Source: Actinokineospora pegani
GTDB taxonomy: Bacteria > Actinomycetota > Actinomycetes > Mycobacteriales > Pseudonocardiaceae
Reading direction: 5' to 3'
Length of the DNA stretch: 64,000 nucleotides
Assembly (NCBI RefSeq): GCF_009745975.1
Contig: NZ_WHOL01000107.1
Location: 124,001 to 188,000, forward strand
Part shown: positions 20,801-32,646 of the stretch, one piece after another
How positions within the stretch are numbered: the stretch's first letter is position 1
Layout of the letters: the number at the start of each line of letters is the position of its first letter
Position numbers and translations under genes: made by a program
The notes under the pieces: model-generated
Databases searched by the model: none
What the model was told of the DNA's origin: nothing
What the model saw: only the letters and a program-made list of their open reading frames with translations

Positions 20801-23800
20801 CCCGAACGGCAAGCTCGACCGCGCGGCGCTGCCCGCGGCCGAGGCCGCCCCCACCGGCGCCGACCGGGTGCCGCCGCGCGGACCGGTCGAGACCGGGCTC
20901 GCTGAGGTGTGGCGCGACGTGCTCGGCGTCGAGGCGGTCGGCGCGACCGACAACTTCTTCGAGCTGGGCGGCGACTCCATCCTGAGCATCCAGGTGGTGT
21001 CCCGGGCCCGGCGCGCGGGCCTGCGGTTCACCACCCGGCAGATGTTCCTGCACCAGACCATCGCCGAGCTGGCCGCCGTGGTCGACACCGCCGCCACCGC
21101 GCCCGCGGCGGCCGAGCAGGTGAGCGGCCCGGCCCCGCTGACCCCGATCCAGCGCTGGTTCTTCGACGACATCGGCAGCCGCGACCACTACGCGATGTCG
21201 GTCATGCAGACCCTGCGCGGCGAGATCGACACCGCCGCGCTCTCGGGCGCGCTCGACGCGCTCCTCGACCACCACGAGTCCCTCCGGCTGCGCTTCTCCG
21301 AGGTGGACGGGCAGTGGTCGCAGGACGTCGTGGCCGTCCCCCACGGCACCGCCCTGTCCGTTGTGGACCTCTCGGTGGTCCCGCGGGCGGACCGCGCGGC
21401 GGCGGTCGAGCGGCACGCGTTGGCCGCGCAGTCCGGAATGGACCCGAAGACCGGGCCGCTGCTGCGGGCGGTCCTGTTCACCGGCGACACCGGGCCCGCG
21501 CGGCTGCTGGTGGCCGCGCACCACCTCGTCGTGGACGGCGTCTCCTGGCGCATCCTGCTCGCCGACCTCGAGACCGCCTACGGGCAGCTCACCGCCGGGA
21601 CCCCCGTGCGGCTCCCACCCACGACCACCGCCTACCGGGCCTGGGCCCGCCTGCTGAGCGAGCACGTCGCGTCCGGTGGGTTCGCCGGGGAGGCCGACTA
21701 CTGGGCGACCACGCTCGACGGTGTGCCCACCGACCTCCCGATCGACCGCGAAGGCGACAACACGGTGGGTTCCACCCGTGTGGTGACCGCGCGGCTCGAC
21801 CGGGCGACCACCGACGCCCTGCTGCGCCAGGCCCCGCCGGTCTACCGGACCCGGATCGACGACCTGCTGCTCAGCGCGCTGGGCCGGGTGCTGGCCGACT
21901 GGACCGGCCGCGACTCGGTGCTGATCGGGATGGAGGGCCACGGCCGCGAGGACCTGACCGCCGCCGACGACGCGACCGGGTCCGATGTGGACCTGTCCGG
22001 CACGGTCGGCTGGTTCACCGCCAAGTACCCGCTCGTGCTGCGCGTGCCGACCGGGCGCGACCGCTGGGCGGAGACCATCAAGTCGGTCAAGGAGCAGATC
22101 CGGGCGGTGCCCGGCAAGGGCTTGGGCTACGAGGCGCTGCGCTACCTCGGCGCCGGGGCAGCGGCGCTCGCCGCGGACCCGGTGCCGCAGGTGTGGTTCA
22201 ACTACCACGGCCAGTGGGACACGGGCTCGCCCGACTCGGGCCTCTACGGCGCCCGGTGCGCCCCGGTCGGCAGCGACCACGCGCCCGGGGACACCCGCTC
22301 GCACCTGCTCGACGTCACCGGCATGGTCGAGGACGGCGAGCTGGAGCTGAGCTGGCTCTACTCCGCCGAGGTCCACGACGAGCACACCGTGCGCGACCTC
22401 GCCGACGCGCTGGTCGCCGCGCTGCGCGAGCTGGTGGCGCACTGCGCCGAGCCGGCCTCCGGCGGCGCCACCCCCTCGGACTTCCCGCTCGCCCGGCTGA
22501 CGCAGGCCCAGGTCGACCTGATCGCCGCCGACGGCCGCGACGTCGAGGACGTCTACCCGGCCACCCCGATGCAGGCCGGGATGCTGTTCCACAGCCTGGT
22601 CGACGCCGCCCAGGACGTCCCCGCCGCGGGCGCCTACTCCGACCAGGCGCGGCTGCGGCTGGCCGGGGTGAGCGACCCGGCGCTGCTGGCCGAGGCCTGG
22701 CAGCGGGTCGTGGACCGCACTCCCGCCCTGCGCACCTGCCTGGCCTGGCACGGGGTGGACGACCCGGTCCAGGTCGTGCGCAGGCGCGTGGCCCTGCCGG
22801 TCACCCACCACGACTGGCGCGCGCGCCCCGACACCGAGCACGACCTGGCCGAGCTGCTGCTGGCCGACCGCGCGGCGGGCTTCGACCTCGCCACCGCGCC
22901 GCTGACCCGGGTGTCGATCGTGCGGCTCACCGATGACGAGGCCGTGCTGGCGTGGTCGTTCCACCACGTGCTGCTCGACGGCTGGAGCGTCGCGCAGGTC
23001 TTCGCCGAGGTCGCCGAGTGCTACACCGCCCTGCTGCGCGACCGCGCGCCGGACCTGCCCACCCGCAGGCCGTTCCGCGAGTACGTCCGCTGGCTGGGCG
23101 CCCTCCCGCCCGAGCAGGCGGAGGAGCACTGGGGTTCGGTGCTGGCGGGCTTCGACAGGCCGACCCCGCTGCCCTACGACCGCGCGCCGGGACCCGCGCA
23201 CCGCGGGGAGTCCTCCGCCGCCGTGCGGGTCGTGGTGGACCCCGAGCGGTCGGCCCGGCTGCACGCGGCGGCCCGGGGCAACGGCCTGACGGTCAGCACC
23301 CTGGTCCAGGGCGCGTGGGCGCTGCTGCTCGCCCGGCACAGCGGCGAGCGCGACGTCGTGTTCGGCACCACCGTCTCCGGCAGGCCCGCCGAGCTGGCAG
23401 GCGTGGAATCGATGATCGGCATGTTCGTCAACTCGGTGCCGACCCGGGCCAGGGTCGACGACGCCGAGCCCGTGCTGGCCTGGCTGCGCGCGGTGCAGGC
23501 CGAGCAGACCGAGTCGCGCGCCCACGAGACGATCTCGCTGGCCCGGCTGCGGTCGTTCACCGACCTGCCCGCCGGGGAGAACCTGTTCGACAGCATGGTG
23601 GTGTTCGAGAACTACCCGCTCAGCGACACCGCCGAGGTCGGCGCGCTGCGGGTGCTGGAGGCGGGCGCGGTCGACACCACCACCTTCCCGCTGAGCCTCA
23701 GCGCCCACCTGCACGAGCGACTGCACCTGGCGCTGTCCTACGACCCGACGCTGTTCGACCACGACACCGTGGAACGGCTCGTCGAGCAGTTGCGGCTGCT

Positions 23801-26800
23801 GCTGGACGGGATCGCCGACGACCCGGGGCGCCCGGTCGGCGACCTGCCCTGGCTGTCCGCGGCGGACCGGCACACCCTGCTCGTCGAGCGCAACGACACC
23901 GCCGCCGACGTGCCCACCGCGCTGTTCACCGACGCCTTCGCCGCCCGGGCCGCCGCCAGCCCCCTGGCGACCGCGCTGGTGCACCGGGGGACCCGGCTCG
24001 GCTTCGCCGAACTCGACTTCCGGGCCAACCGGCTGGCGCACCACCTCGTCGCGCTCGGCCTGCGCCCGGAGCAGGCCGTCGCCGTGGCGCTGCCGCGTGG
24101 CGCGGACACGGTGACCGCCCTGCTCGCGGTGCTCAAGGCGGGCGGGGTCTACCTGCCCGTCGACCCGCGCCTGCCCGCCGAGCGGCTCGCCCTGATCGCC
24201 GAGGACGCCGCCCCGGCGCTCGTGATCACCACCGCGGCCGAGGCCGGGCTGCTCCCCGGTGTGGCCGAGGTGGTCGTGGACGACCCGGCCACCGCCGCCG
24301 CGGTCGCCACGCGCCCCGAGACCGCCCCGCCCGCCCCGCGCCCCGACAACGCCGCCTACGTCATCTACACCTCCGGGTCGACCGGCCGCCCGAAGGGCGT
24401 CGTGGTCGACCACCGCGGCCTGGCCAACCTCTGCCACGACCGCGTCTCGGCCATGGCCGGGAAGGGGCGGCTGCGGATGGCCATGACCTCCCCGTTCTCC
24501 TTCGACGCGTCGCTGGAGGAGGTGGTCCTGCTCGCGGGCGGCCACGAGCTGCACGTGATCGACGAGTCGATCCGCCTCGACGCCGAGGCGCTGGTCGGCC
24601 ACCTCGCCGACGCCCGCATCGACCTGCTGAACCTGACGCCGTCCTACCTGCGCCAGCTCATGCCCGCCGGGCTGCTCGACGGCGCCGGGCACCGCCCCTC
24701 GGTCCTGCTCATCGGCGGCGAGGCGTGCGACGAGGTGCTGTGGCGCGAACTGGCCGCGCTGCCCGACACGGCCGCGCACAACCTCTACGGCCCCACCGAG
24801 TGCACCGTCGACGCGCTCGCCGCGCCCGTCGCCGGGGACAAGCCGGTGCTGGGCCTGCCGCTGCGCAACGTCCGGGCGCACGTGCTCGACGCCCGGCTGC
24901 GGCCGGTGCCGGTCGGTGTCACCGCGGAGCTGTACCTGGCGGGCGACCAGCTCGCCCGCGGCTACCTCGGCAGGCCGGGCCTGACCGCGGGCCGGTTCGT
25001 CGCCGACCCGTTCGGCCCGCCCGGCAGCAGGCTGTACCGCACCGGCGACCTCGCCAGGTGGAACGCCGACCTGGTCCTGGAGTACCGGGGCCGGGCCGAC
25101 GAGCAGGTCAAGATCCGCGGCCACCGGGTCGAGCCGGGCGAGGTGGAGGCCGCGCTGCTGACCCACCCCGGGGTCGCCGAGGCCGCCGTGGTGGCCCACG
25201 ACGCGGGCGACGGGCACCGCAGGCTCGTCGCCTACCTCGTCCCCGCGGCGCCGGGGGCCGCCCCCGGCGCCGGGGAACTGGCCGCCGCACTGCGGGCCGC
25301 GCTGCCGGACTACATGGTGCCCTCGGTGTTCGTGCCGGTGCCCGCGCTGCCGCGCAGCCGCAACGGCAAGCTCGACCGGCGGGGCCTGCCCGCCCCCGAC
25401 CCCGTGGTGGCCGAGCGGCCGGGCCACCGGGCACCGCGCACCGAGACCGAGAAGGTGATCGCGCGGATCTTCGGCGAGGTCCTCGGCGTCGAGCGGGTCG
25501 GCGCCCGGGACGGGTTCTTCGACCTGGGCGGCGACTCCATCCTCAGCATCCGGGTCATCTCCCGGCTGCGCGCCGAACTCGACGTCGCCCTGTCCCCGCA
25601 CGCCCTGTTCACCACCCCCGCCGTCGCCGACCTCGCCCAGGCCGTGCAGGCGCAGCGCGGCGTCGTCGAGGCCGCGCACGCGCCCATCCCGACCGCCGCG
25701 GGCGACAGCGCGCCGCTGTCGTTCGCCCAGCAACGGCTGTGGTTCCTGCAGCAGTTCGCCCCCGACAGCGTCGAGCACGTCGCCCCGGTGACCCTGCGGC
25801 TGCGCGGCGGGCTGGCCGAGGACGCGTTGCGGGACGCGCTGAGCGGACTGGTCGCCCGGCAGTCGGCACTGCGCACCACCTTCCCCGCCGTGGACGGCAA
25901 GCCCGTCCAGGTGGTGCACCCGCCCGCCCCGGTGGACCTGCCGGTGGTCGACGTCTCCGCGTCGCCCAACCGCGAGTCCGAAGTGGACCGTCTGCTCGCC
26001 GAGGACGCGCGCACCCGGTTCGACCTGGCCGAGGGGCCACTGCTGCGGGCGCGGCTGCTGCGGGTCTCGGAGCGCGAGCACGTGCTCAGCATCGTGCTGC
26101 ACCACATCGTGACCGACGGCTGGTCCGCGGGCGTGATCGTCGACGAGCTGGCCGAGGGCTACCGCGCGGCACTGGCCGGCCTGCCCGCCGCGCTGCCCCC
26201 GCTGCCCGTGCGCTACCCGGACTTCGCCGCCTGGCAGCGCGAACGCCTGGCCGGGGAGGTCCTGCACGCCGACCTGGACTACTGGCGCGAACAGCTCGCC
26301 GACTCGCTCCCGCTGGACCTGCCCACCGACCGGCCCCGGCCCGCGGTGCACACCACCGAGGGCGCGCTGGTCGACTTCGAGCTGCCCGCCGAGCTGACCG
26401 ACCGGCTGCGCGGACTCGGCCGGGCCGGCGGCGGCACCCTGTTCACCACCCTCGTGGCCGCCTGCCAGGTCCTGCTGGGCCGCTGGGCGGGCCAGGACGA
26501 CGTCACGGTGGGCACGGTCGTGTCCGGTCGCGACCGGGCGGACCTGACCGACCTGGTCGGCTGCTTCGTCAACACCCTCGTGCTGCGCGGCCGGGTGCCC
26601 GACCGGGCACCGTTCACCGAGTTCGTGGCCGCCACGAACAAGACGGTGCTGGCCGCCCTCACCCACCAGGACGTGCCGTTCGAGCAACTGGTGGACCAGT
26701 TGGCGCCCGAGCGCGACCCCAGCCGCACGCCGCTGTTCCAGGCCGCCGTGGTGCTGCAGAACACGCCCCGCTCGCGGATCGAGCTGCCCGACCTCACCGT

Positions 26801-29800
26801 CGAGCAGGTGCCGCTGCCGGTGCGCACCGCCAGCTTCGACGTGCTGTTCCAGTTCGAGGAGGTCGGCGACCGGCTGCACGTGGCGCTGAACTACAACACC
26901 GACCTGTTCGACGAGGCCACCGTGCGGCGGCTCGCCGGGCACCTGCGCACCCTGCTCGACGGCGTCGCCGCCGACCCGGGGCGGCCGGTCGCCGACCTGC
27001 CGATGGTCACCGACGCCGAACTGGCCCTGCTGACCGACCGGTGGAGCGGTTCGGGCACGGCTCCCGCCTCGACCGCGTCCGGTGCGGACACGGTGGTGCG
27101 GGCGTTCGCCCGGATGTGCGAACGCGCGCCGGACGCGGTCGCCGTCACCTCCGGTGACACCTCGCTGACCTACCGGGAACTCGACGCCTGGGCCAACAAG
27201 CTCGCGCACCGGCTGCTGGCCGAGGGCGTGCGCCGCGAGGACCGGGTGGGCGTCCTGCTCGGCCGCTCCCCGGCGGTTGTGGCCACCGTCCTCGGCGTGC
27301 TCAAGGCGGGCGCGGCGTACGTGCCGCTGGACCTGCGGGCACCCGTCGAGCGGCTGCGCGAGCTGCTGACGGGGGTGGACGTCCGCGTGCTGGTCACCGA
27401 CCAGGAGTGGGCGCCGACCGCGTCCGCCGCGCACGTCGGCAACCACATCGTGCTCGGTGGCGGGGTCGACGGCCAGTGGCCGGACACCGCGCCGGACCTC
27501 ACCCCGCACCCCGACGACATCGCCTACGTCATGCACACCTCCGGGTCCACCGGCAGGCCCAAGGGCGTGGCGGTGAGCCACCGGGGGATCGTCGGCTTCG
27601 CCGCCGACGGCTGCTTCAGCCCCGACGGCGCGCGCCGGGTGCTCATGCACGCCACGCTGGCGTTCGACGCCTCCACCTACGAGCTGTGGGTGCCGCTGCT
27701 GCGCGGCGGGTCCGTCGTGGTCGCCCCGAGCGGCGAGCTGGACGTGGACTCCCTGCGGGCGGTCATCGCCGAGCAGCGGGTCACCGGCCTGCTGCTGACC
27801 TCCGGGCTGTTCCGCGTGGTGGCCACGGAGGCCCCGGAGATCCTGGCGGGCGTGTCCGAGGTGCTCGCGGGCGGTGACGTCGTGCCCGGCGGCGCCGTGC
27901 GCCGGGTGCTGCGCGCCTGCCCGGACATCACCGTGGTCAACGCCTACGGGCCCACCGAGGTCACCGTGATGGCCAGTTCGCACCCGATGCGCTCGGTCGA
28001 GGAGGTCTCCGACGTCGCCCCGATCGGGCGCCCGCTGGACGCGGCCGGGGTGTTCGTCCTCGACGCCCGCCTGCGCCCGGCGCCGGTCGGCGTGGCGGGG
28101 GAGCTGTATGTGGTCGGCACCGGCCTGGCCCGGGGCTACGTGGGGCAGCCGGGAGTCACCGCGCAGCGGTTCGTCGCCTGCCCGTTCGTCCCCGGCGCCC
28201 GCATGTACCGCACCGGCGACCTGGTGCGCTGGCGCGCCGACGGGCTGCTGGAGTTCGTCGGGCGCTCCGACGAGCAGGTCAAGATCCGCGGCTTCCGGGT
28301 CGAGCTGGGCGAGATCGAGACGGCCCTGCTCACGCACCCCGACATCGCCGAGGCGGTGGTCACCGCCCGCCGCCGCGACGGCCGGGTCCGGCTCGCCGCG
28401 CACCTGCTCGCGGCCCCGGACCGCGAGGTGCGGACCGACACCCTGCCCGCGTTCCTGCGCGGCACCCTGCCGGACTACATGGTCCCCGCGGCGTTCGCCG
28501 TGCTCGACCGGCTCCCGCTCAGCGCCAACGGCAAGGTGGACCGGCGCAAGCTGCCCGACCTCGACGCGGTCGAGCAGGCCGCGCCGGAGCACGTGCCGCC
28601 GCGCACCCCGGTCGAGGCCGCGCTCGTCGAGGTCTGGGCGACCGTCCTGGACAACGACCGGGTCGGGGTCACGGACAACTTCTTCGAGCTGGGCGGCGAC
28701 TCGATCCTGAGCATCCAGGTCGCCGCCCGGGCTCGGGCCGCGGGCCTCGCGGTCACGTCCAAGGACATCTTCCTCAACCCCACCGTGGCCGCGCTCGCCG
28801 AGGTCACCGGGGCGCTCGGGCAGCAGACCGACGACCGGTCCGCGGTCGAGGGCGCGGTCGAGCTGACGCCGATCCAGCGGTGGTTCCTCGACCACCGCTC
28901 GGTCCCGCGGCACTTCGACCAGTCCGTGCTGGTGGAACTGGCCCCGGAGGTCGACCGGGCCGCGCTGCGGTCGGCGCTGACCGCGCTGACCACCCAGCAC
29001 GACGCGCTGCGGATGCGCTTCGAGCGGGTGGACGGAGCCTGGCGCCAGCACAACGCCGCCACCGAGCCCGCCGACCTCCTCGCCACGCACGACCTGTCCG
29101 GACTGGACGGCGAGGAGCTGCGCGCGGCGATGGCGGGGGTCGCCCTGCGGATGCAGTCCGGCGTCGACCTGGCCGCCGGACCACTGCTGCGGGCGGCCCT
29201 GTTCGACCTCGGCCCGGACCGCGCCCCGCTGCTGTTCGTGGCGGTGCACCACCTGGTGGTCGACGCGGTGTCGTGGCAGACCCTGCTCGCCGACCTGGAC
29301 ACCGCCCACCGGCAGGCCGCCGCGGGCGAGCCGGTCGACCTCGGCCGCAAGACCACCTCGTTCCAGGCCTGGGCCGAACGCCTCGCCGAGCACACCCGCG
29401 GTGGCGGCTTCGACGACGAGTTGCCGCACTGGCGGGGCATTGGCACTGACACCGGCACCGACAGCGACACTGACACTGACACTGACACTGACACCGCCGC
29501 CCTGCCCGCCCCGGACGCCCCCGAGGACGCCACCCCCGGCGCGGCCGTCGTCGATTTCACCCTGGGCACCGAGGACACCGACGACCTGCTGCACCGGGTT
29601 CCCGCGGTCTACCGGACCAGGATCAACGAGGTGCTGCTCACCGCGCTGTCCTGGGCGGTGTCCCGGTGGACGGGGCGGCAGCGGGTCCTGCTCGACCTGG
29701 AGGGCCACGGCCGCGAGGAGCTCTTCGACGACGTCGACCTCTCCCGCACGGTCGGCTGGTTCACGACCCTGTACCCGGTGGCCCTCGAGGTGCCCGCCGA

Positions 29801-30218
29801 CCTGGCGCCGGACTCGGTCGCCCTGGTCAAGTCGGTCCGGCGCGCGCTGCGCGCGGTCCCCGGCAACGGCATCGGCCACGGCGCCCTGCGCCACCTGGGC
29901 GACCCCGGCGCCCAGGCCGTCGGACCGAACACCCACCTGGTGTTCAACTACCTCGGCCAGTGGGACGGTCCCGCCGCGGGCGGTGCAGGCCTGTGCCGCG
30001 CCCTGCTGCCGACCTTCGGCCACGACCACGACCCGAACGACCACGGCGCGCACGAACTGGAGGTGGTCGGCGGTGTCCGCGACGGCAAACTGGGCTTCTC
30101 CTGCCACTACCGCGGCGAGCGGTACCGCGAGGACACGATCACCGCGCTGATGGCGGACTTCGCCGACGCCCTGCGCCGCATCGCCGCGACCGCCGGTGGC
30201 AGGCGGGCCGCACCGTGA
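17838..30218 (+). CDS. Nonribosomal peptide synthetase NRPS2: C-A-T-E-C-A-T-C-A-T-E
   Basis: 4,126 residues. GTG 17838 follows AGGAAG by 8 nt. Domains: C1 (HHTVVDG about 172), A1 (TSGSTG about 650), T1 (about 1045), E1 (HHLVVDG about 1229, EGHGRE about 1367), C2 (HHVLLDG about 1709), A2 (about 2177), T2 (about 2565), C3 (HHIVTDG about 2755), A3 (HTSGSTG about 3233), T3 (about 3620), E2 (HHLVVDA about 3805, EGHGRE about 3955). The protein ends with E2 and has no thioesterase. By-eye specificity: A1 D-F-W-N-V-G-M-V-H, threonine; A2 D-A-E-N-L-G-L-V-D, close to the ornithine code; A3 D-A-Y-L-L-G-A-V-M, hydrophobic or aromatic, unresolved. It therefore should add D-Thr (allo), Orn-like, then a terminal D-residue to the NRPS1 chain. 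Its stop overlaps the start of the exporter gene (GTGA). Confidence 0.95.
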   Translation: MTTPDPGDRIAALPAALQERLRRKLSGKARRTTGQITPAPRDRALPQSSAQQRLWFLDQFTPGSTEYTSALALRLRGALDVAALRVALTCLVERHEVLRTTFAAEDGRGVQVVHPPTEPAVSELDLTGDPGGLDDALRAELDRPFDLRTGPLFRVVLVRVAAEEHVLLLCAHHTVVDGWTMGVLTDELGVFYAAARTAPDTARAALPAPELQYADFAVWQHARLTDTAVAGHLDFWGRALAGLRPLDLPTDRPRPAVRGSAGATRERVLPAEVAAGVRALCVGQRVTLFTALVAACQALLARYTRQDDIAVGTVTSGRGQPELARLAGLFVNTVVLRSTVDSQRSFRDLLGAVHSTVLDAFSHDEVPFERLMEHLRVPRDVSRTPLFDVMVVLQNAGSGVPALPGLATEAVDLAQRNANFDLSIEFEEHGDELRARFNHSTDLFDPETVDDLAARLELLLAAVVADPDRPLRDIALLTDTERAALPAAAKRAESSESSESTLPELFAAQAARRPDAPAVVLDGQVTTYAQLDERANRLAHLLVERGVGAERLVALALPRSVELVVAVLAVLKAGGAYLPIDPEYPAERIAYLLDDAEPALMLRTGAPLSGVDSAVPVVRLDDPDTAAALDRATTTAPSPVGPDAAAYAIYTSGSTGKPKGVVVPHRNVVRLLSATDHWFGFDETDVWTLFHSYAFDFSVWELWGPLLNGGTLVVVPHAVTRSPADFLRLLAEQRVTVLNQTPSAFYQLAAADRDQPGADLALRVVVFGGEALDPARLLDWSTRHPLARTRLVNMYGITETTVHTTFHELADADLAAPGSSPIGEPIPDLRLHLLDPHLNPVPPGMVGELYVAGPGVARGYLGRPGLSAQRFVADPFGPPGARMYRSGDLARRDHRGGLEYRGRADDQVKVRGFRIELGEVEAALVAHPGVSGAAVVVAEGAGGHQRLVGYVVGAGAPEPAELRAWLRRGLPEHMVPAVFVALDRLPLTPNGKLDRAALPAAEAAPTGADRVPPRGPVETGLAEVWRDVLGVEAVGATDNFFELGGDSILSIQVVSRARRAGLRFTTRQMFLHQTIAELAAVVDTAATAPAAAEQVSGPAPLTPIQRWFFDDIGSRDHYAMSVMQTLRGEIDTAALSGALDALLDHHESLRLRFSEVDGQWSQDVVAVPHGTALSVVDLSVVPRADRAAAVERHALAAQSGMDPKTGPLLRAVLFTGDTGPARLLVAAHHLVVDGVSWRILLADLETAYGQLTAGTPVRLPPTTTAYRAWARLLSEHVASGGFAGEADYWATTLDGVPTDLPIDREGDNTVGSTRVVTARLDRATTDALLRQAPPVYRTRIDDLLLSALGRVLADWTGRDSVLIGMEGHGREDLTAADDATGSDVDLSGTVGWFTAKYPLVLRVPTGRDRWAETIKSVKEQIRAVPGKGLGYEALRYLGAGAAALAADPVPQVWFNYHGQWDTGSPDSGLYGARCAPVGSDHAPGDTRSHLLDVTGMVEDGELELSWLYSAEVHDEHTVRDLADALVAALRELVAHCAEPASGGATPSDFPLARLTQAQVDLIAADGRDVEDVYPATPMQAGMLFHSLVDAAQDVPAAGAYSDQARLRLAGVSDPALLAEAWQRVVDRTPALRTCLAWHGVDDPVQVVRRRVALPVTHHDWRARPDTEHDLAELLLADRAAGFDLATAPLTRVSIVRLTDDEAVLAWSFHHVLLDGWSVAQVFAEVAECYTALLRDRAPDLPTRRPFREYVRWLGALPPEQAEEHWGSVLAGFDRPTPLPYDRAPGPAHRGESSAAVRVVVDPERSARLHAAARGNGLTVSTLVQGAWALLLARHSGERDVVFGTTVSGRPAELAGVESMIGMFVNSVPTRARVDDAEPVLAWLRAVQAEQTESRAHETISLARLRSFTDLPAGENLFDSMVVFENYPLSDTAEVGALRVLEAGAVDTTTFPLSLSAHLHERLHLALSYDPTLFDHDTVERLVEQLRLLLDGIADDPGRPVGDLPWLSAADRHTLLVERNDTAADVPTALFTDAFAARAAASPLATALVHRGTRLGFAELDFRANRLAHHLVALGLRPEQAVAVALPRGADTVTALLAVLKAGGVYLPVDPRLPAERLALIAEDAAPALVITTAAEAGLLPGVAEVVVDDPATAAAVATRPETAPPAPRPDNAAYVIYTSGSTGRPKGVVVDHRGLANLCHDRVSAMAGKGRLRMAMTSPFSFDASLEEVVLLAGGHELHVIDESIRLDAEALVGHLADARIDLLNLTPSYLRQLMPAGLLDGAGHRPSVLLIGGEACDEVLWRELAALPDTAAHNLYGPTECTVDALAAPVAGDKPVLGLPLRNVRAHVLDARLRPVPVGVTAELYLAGDQLARGYLGRPGLTAGRFVADPFGPPGSRLYRTGDLARWNADLVLEYRGRADEQVKIRGHRVEPGEVEAALLTHPGVAEAAVVAHDAGDGHRRLVAYLVPAAPGAAPGAGELAAALRAALPDYMVPSVFVPVPALPRSRNGKLDRRGLPAPDPVVAERPGHRAPRTETEKVIARIFGEVLGVERVGARDGFFDLGGDSILSIRVISRLRAELDVALSPHALFTTPAVADLAQAVQAQRGVVEAAHAPIPTAAGDSAPLSFAQQRLWFLQQFAPDSVEHVAPVTLRLRGGLAEDALRDALSGLVARQSALRTTFPAVDGKPVQVVHPPAPVDLPVVDVSASPNRESEVDRLLAEDARTRFDLAEGPLLRARLLRVSEREHVLSIVLHHIVTDGWSAGVIVDELAEGYRAALAGLPAALPPLPVRYPDFAAWQRERLAGEVLHADLDYWREQLADSLPLDLPTDRPRPAVHTTEGALVDFELPAELTDRLRGLGRAGGGTLFTTLVAACQVLLGRWAGQDDVTVGTVVSGRDRADLTDLVGCFVNTLVLRGRVPDRAPFTEFVAATNKTVLAALTHQDVPFEQLVDQLAPERDPSRTPLFQAAVVLQNTPRSRIELPDLTVEQVPLPVRTASFDVLFQFEEVGDRLHVALNYNTDLFDEATVRRLAGHLRTLLDGVAADPGRPVADLPMVTDAELALLTDRWSGSGTAPASTASGADTVVRAFARMCERAPDAVAVTSGDTSLTYRELDAWANKLAHRLLAEGVRREDRVGVLLGRSPAVVATVLGVLKAGAAYVPLDLRAPVERLRELLTGVDVRVLVTDQEWAPTASAAHVGNHIVLGGGVDGQWPDTAPDLTPHPDDIAYVMHTSGSTGRPKGVAVSHRGIVGFAADGCFSPDGARRVLMHATLAFDASTYELWVPLLRGGSVVVAPSGELDVDSLRAVIAEQRVTGLLLTSGLFRVVATEAPEILAGVSEVLAGGDVVPGGAVRRVLRACPDITVVNAYGPTEVTVMASSHPMRSVEEVSDVAPIGRPLDAAGVFVLDARLRPAPVGVAGELYVVGTGLARGYVGQPGVTAQRFVACPFVPGARMYRTGDLVRWRADGLLEFVGRSDEQVKIRGFRVELGEIETALLTHPDIAEAVVTARRRDGRVRLAAHLLAAPDREVRTDTLPAFLRGTLPDYMVPAAFAVLDRLPLSANGKVDRRKLPDLDAVEQAAPEHVPPRTPVEAALVEVWATVLDNDRVGVTDNFFELGGDSILSIQVAARARAAGLAVTSKDIFLNPTVAALAEVTGALGQQTDDRSAVEGAVELTPIQRWFLDHRSVPRHFDQSVLVELAPEVDRAALRSALTALTTQHDALRMRFERVDGAWRQHNAATEPADLLATHDLSGLDGEELRAAMAGVALRMQSGVDLAAGPLLRAALFDLGPDRAPLLFVAVHHLVVDAVSWQTLLADLDTAHRQAAAGEPVDLGRKTTSFQAWAERLAEHTRGGGFDDELPHWRGIGTDTGTDSDTDTDTDTDTAALPAPDAPEDATPGAAVVDFTLGTEDTDDLLHRVPAVYRTRINEVLLTALSWAVSRWTGRQRVLLDLEGHGREELFDDVDLSRTVGWFTTLYPVALEVPADLAPDSVALVKSVRRALRAVPGNGIGHGALRHLGDPGAQAVGPNTHLVFNYLGQWDGPAAGGAGLCRALLPTFGHDHDPNDHGAHELEVVGGVRDGKLGFSCHYRGERYREDTITALMADFADALRRIAATAGGRRAAP
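29441..29495 (+). repeat. Hexanucleotide tandem repeat coding for an Asp-Thr tract in the last E domain
   Basis: Four perfect GACACT units at 29466-29489, flanked by imperfect copies. Read in frame as alternating Asp and Thr. It lies in the segment between the conserved E-domain parts where homologous E1 domains have a short loop. The unit length keeps frame, so copy-number change would alter only loop length. Confidence 0.85.
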
Positions 30219-31462
30219 GCACAGTCGTCCCGCTGCGCAAGAACCGCAACTACAGCATCCTCTGGGGCGCGCAGGCCGCCTCCGAGGTGGGGTTCAACGC
30301 GGTGACCATCGCGCTGCCGCTGCTGGTGCTCGTGGTCACCGGCTCGGCGGCGGCCTCGGGCCTGGCGGTCGGCGCCAGCGCGGCGGCGCAACTGGTCGCG
30401 GGCCTGCCCGCGGGCGCGCTGGTCGACCGCTGGGACCGCAAACGGGTCATGCTGCTGTGCGAGGCGGGCCAGGTCCTCGCCGCGGCCAGCATCGCCGCGG
30501 CCCTGTGGTTCGACGTGCTCGGCCTGGCGCACATCATCGCCGCGGCGGCGCTGATGGGCCTGTGCCGGGCCTTCTTCGAACCCGCCGAGCACGCCACCCT
30601 GCCCCGGCTCGTGCCCGCCGAACAGGTGCACAGCGCGATCGCGGGCAACGCCGCCCGCGGCTACCTTGGCCAACTGTCCGGCACCGCACTCGGCGGCGCC
30701 CTGTTCACCCTGGCCAGGGTCGTCCCGTTCGTGGTGGACATGGTCCTGCACCTGTGCTCGTTCATCGCCCTGCTGTTCCTGCGCGCGCCCACGCAGGAAC
30801 GGTCCCGGGCCTCCCTGCGCAGGCTGCTGCCCGAGATCGGGCACGGGCTGCGCTGGGTGTGGGGCCAGCGCTTCATCCGGGCCACGGCCGCGTGCCTGAT
30901 CGGGGTGAACTTCTTCTTCAGCGCGTTCTACATCGTCATCATCGTGCTGGCCCACCAACGCGGCCTCTCACCCGCCGAGATCGGCATCATGGCGGCCATG
31001 TTCGGCATCGGCGGCCTCCTCGGCGCCCTCGCCGCCCCCGCGCTGACCCGCCTGCTCACCCCCTACCTGTCCATCGTCGGCGTCTTCGTGGCCCTGACCC
31101 TGCTCACCCCGGTGGCCGTGTTCATCCACAACGGCTACCTGATGGGCCTGCTGCTCGCGGGCATCGCCTTCCTCGCCCCCACGGCCAACGTCACCATCAG
31201 CACCTACCAACTCCTGCTCACCCCGGACGAGATGCGCGGCCGCTTCAGCAGCGTGATGGCCGTCCTCGGCGGCGCCTCCGCGGCGGCGGGCCCCGCGGTC
31301 GGCGGCCTGCTGGCGGGCCTGGCCGGGGGCACCGAGGTCATCCTGCTGTGCACGGCCGGAATCGCCGTCCTGACCATCCTCGCCCTGCTCAGCCCAGCCC
31401 TGCGCGCCTTCCCCGACCAGAAGACCCTGTCGACCGCCCAAGACGAACCCGCCCACCACTGA
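30215..31462 (+). CDS. MFS transporter, probable peptide exporter
   Basis: 415 residues with about 12 hydrophobic segments. The MFS loop signature DRWDRKRVM lies between helices 2 and 3 (about residue 70). The overall type is the drug/siderophore exporter group related to EntS (MFS_3). The GTG start overlaps the NRPS2 stop by four bases, so it is translationally coupled to the synthetase. It is most simply the efflux pump for the peptide product and may also give self-protection. The C-terminal tail is short and polar ([15 protein letters not shown]). Confidence 0.92.
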   Translation: MSTVVPLRKNRNYSILWGAQAASEVGFNAVTIALPLLVLVVTGSAAASGLAVGASAAAQLVAGLPAGALVDRWDRKRVMLLCEAGQVLAAASIAAALWFDVLGLAHIIAAAALMGLCRAFFEPAEHATLPRLVPAEQVHSAIAGNAARGYLGQLSGTALGGALFTLARVVPFVVDMVLHLCSFIALLFLRAPTQERSRASLRRLLPEIGHGLRWVWGQRFIRATAACLIGVNFFFSAFYIVIIVLAHQRGLSPAEIGIMAAMFGIGGLLGALAAPALTRLLTPYLSIVGVFVALTLLTPVAVFIHNGYLMGLLLAGIAFLAPTANVTISTYQLLLTPDEMRGRFSSVMAVLGGASAAAGPAVGGLLAGLAGGTEVILLCTAGIAVLTILALLSPALRAFPDQKTLSTAQDEPAHH

Positions 31463-31518
31463 CAGTGCCCTCCTCATCTGGCGCGGCCTCTGGCCGGGGG
31501 TCGGCTTCGGAGGAGCGG

Positions 31519-32643
31519 GTGCGCCGCAGTCAGGACGGGTGGCTGGCGGTTCGGGCGGCGACGGCGCGGCGGGGTCGTGAGTTGTCCGAACTCGCGGCGT
31601 GGCTGTACCCGGAGTCGGCGCGAGCCCGGGGCGGCCATGTGCTGGCGGGGCCGGGGTGGTTGCCGGACACCCTCATCCCGCTGCACGACGTCCGGCTGGA
31701 GTTCGACGACACGCCCCTCGCGGTCCCGCCCCTGACCGCGCCACTCGACGACGTCCTGCCGCTGACCGACCGGGGCGAGAGGTACCACTCGTACAGCAGG
31801 GCCGTCCGCGACCTCGTCCGGCCCCGGCTGTTGGAGAACCGCGTCAGCTACCGACTGCTCGGCGTCCACGCCGACGGCGGTCTGGCGCTGCGGTTCGGGA
31901 CCACGACCCTCTTCGAGGTCTTCGACGCCAAGGAGTGCGTCGCGCACGAGTTCAAGGCGGCCTTCCTGCGCTCGAAGGGCTCCGTGCCGCGATTGCGGGA
32001 CTTGCCGATCAGGGCGGGGGTGGTCGACCCGTTCGATCCCGGCCGGTGGCTGATGTCGCCCGGTATCAGCACGTTGACGATCCGCCACGACCCCCGGGCG
32101 GGGCACCGGTTCGTCCTGCACCAGCGCGACTCCTCGGCCGTCGCGGACGGCGGGGGCATGTGCGCGGTCATGCCGTCCGGGGAGTTCCAACCCTCCACCA
32201 CCGCGACCGTCGACGTGCGCAACGACTTCTCCCTCTGGCACAACATCATGCGCGAGTACTCCGAGGAGTTCCTGGGCGACCCGGAGCACGACGGCGCGGG
32301 GACGCGCGCCATCGACTACGCCCGCGACGAGCCGTTCGCCGCCTTCGGCGAGGCCCGCGCGGCAGGCGCCTTCCGCGTCTGGCACTGCGGCCTGGTCATG
32401 GACGCCCTCACCCTCGGTCCCACCCAGCGCACCGTCGCCGTCATCGACGCCCCCACCTACGACGCCCTCTTCCGCGATCTCGTCCACGCCAACGACGAAG
32501 GCCACCTCGTCGGCGAGGGCGGCCGGATCGACATGCCCTTCACCGCCGACGCCGTCGACCGCCTCCAGCCCCGCATGAGCTCCGGATCGGCGTCGCTGCT
32601 CCGCATGGCCTGGCACCACCGCCGTCTCCTGCTGGGTGACTGA
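31519..32643 (+). CDS. Conserved protein with Nudix-box-like segment, related to the C-terminal part of actinobacterial XRE-type regulators
   Basis: About 374 residues. The C-terminal half contains CAVMPSGEFQPS, then FSLWHNIMREYSEEFLG and a final IDMPFTADAVDRL. The stretch REYSEEFLG resembles the helix of a Nudix box (RExxEE), but the preceding glycine/glutamate spacing is not canonical, so catalysis is doubtful. I recall the same C-terminal module fused to helix-turn-helix domains in Streptomyces regulators; here no helix-turn-helix is visible. GTG 31519 has GGAGGAG just upstream. GTG 31465, three bases after the exporter stop, is an in-frame alternative. It is the last gene of the plus-strand operon and ends 3 bp from the convergent KAS III gene. 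Role unknown; possibly regulatory. Confidence 0.65.
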   Translation: MRRSQDGWLAVRAATARRGRELSELAAWLYPESARARGGHVLAGPGWLPDTLIPLHDVRLEFDDTPLAVPPLTAPLDDVLPLTDRGERYHSYSRAVRDLVRPRLLENRVSYRLLGVHADGGLALRFGTTTLFEVFDAKECVAHEFKAAFLRSKGSVPRLRDLPIRAGVVDPFDPGRWLMSPGISTLTIRHDPRAGHRFVLHQRDSSAVADGGGMCAVMPSGEFQPSTTATVDVRNDFSLWHNIMREYSEEFLGDPEHDGAGTRAIDYARDEPFAAFGEARAAGAFRVWHCGLVMDALTLGPTQRTVAVIDAPTYDALFRDLVHANDEGHLVGEGGRIDMPFTADAVDRLQPRMSSGSASLLRMAWHHRRLLLGD

Positions 32644-32646
32644 CAC

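Noticed and set aside
29441-29495. CRISPR-like or regulatory repeat
   Set aside because: Unit is six bases, without spacers, and lies in frame inside a coding domain.
12391-30107. Very long open frames on the minus strand opposite NRPS1 and NRPS2 (about 1,780 and 4,250 codons)
   Set aside because: Mirror frames of GC-rich genes lacking stops; their translations are low-complexity Gly/Arg/His/Gln-rich with no domains, while the plus strand gives complete NRPS domains.
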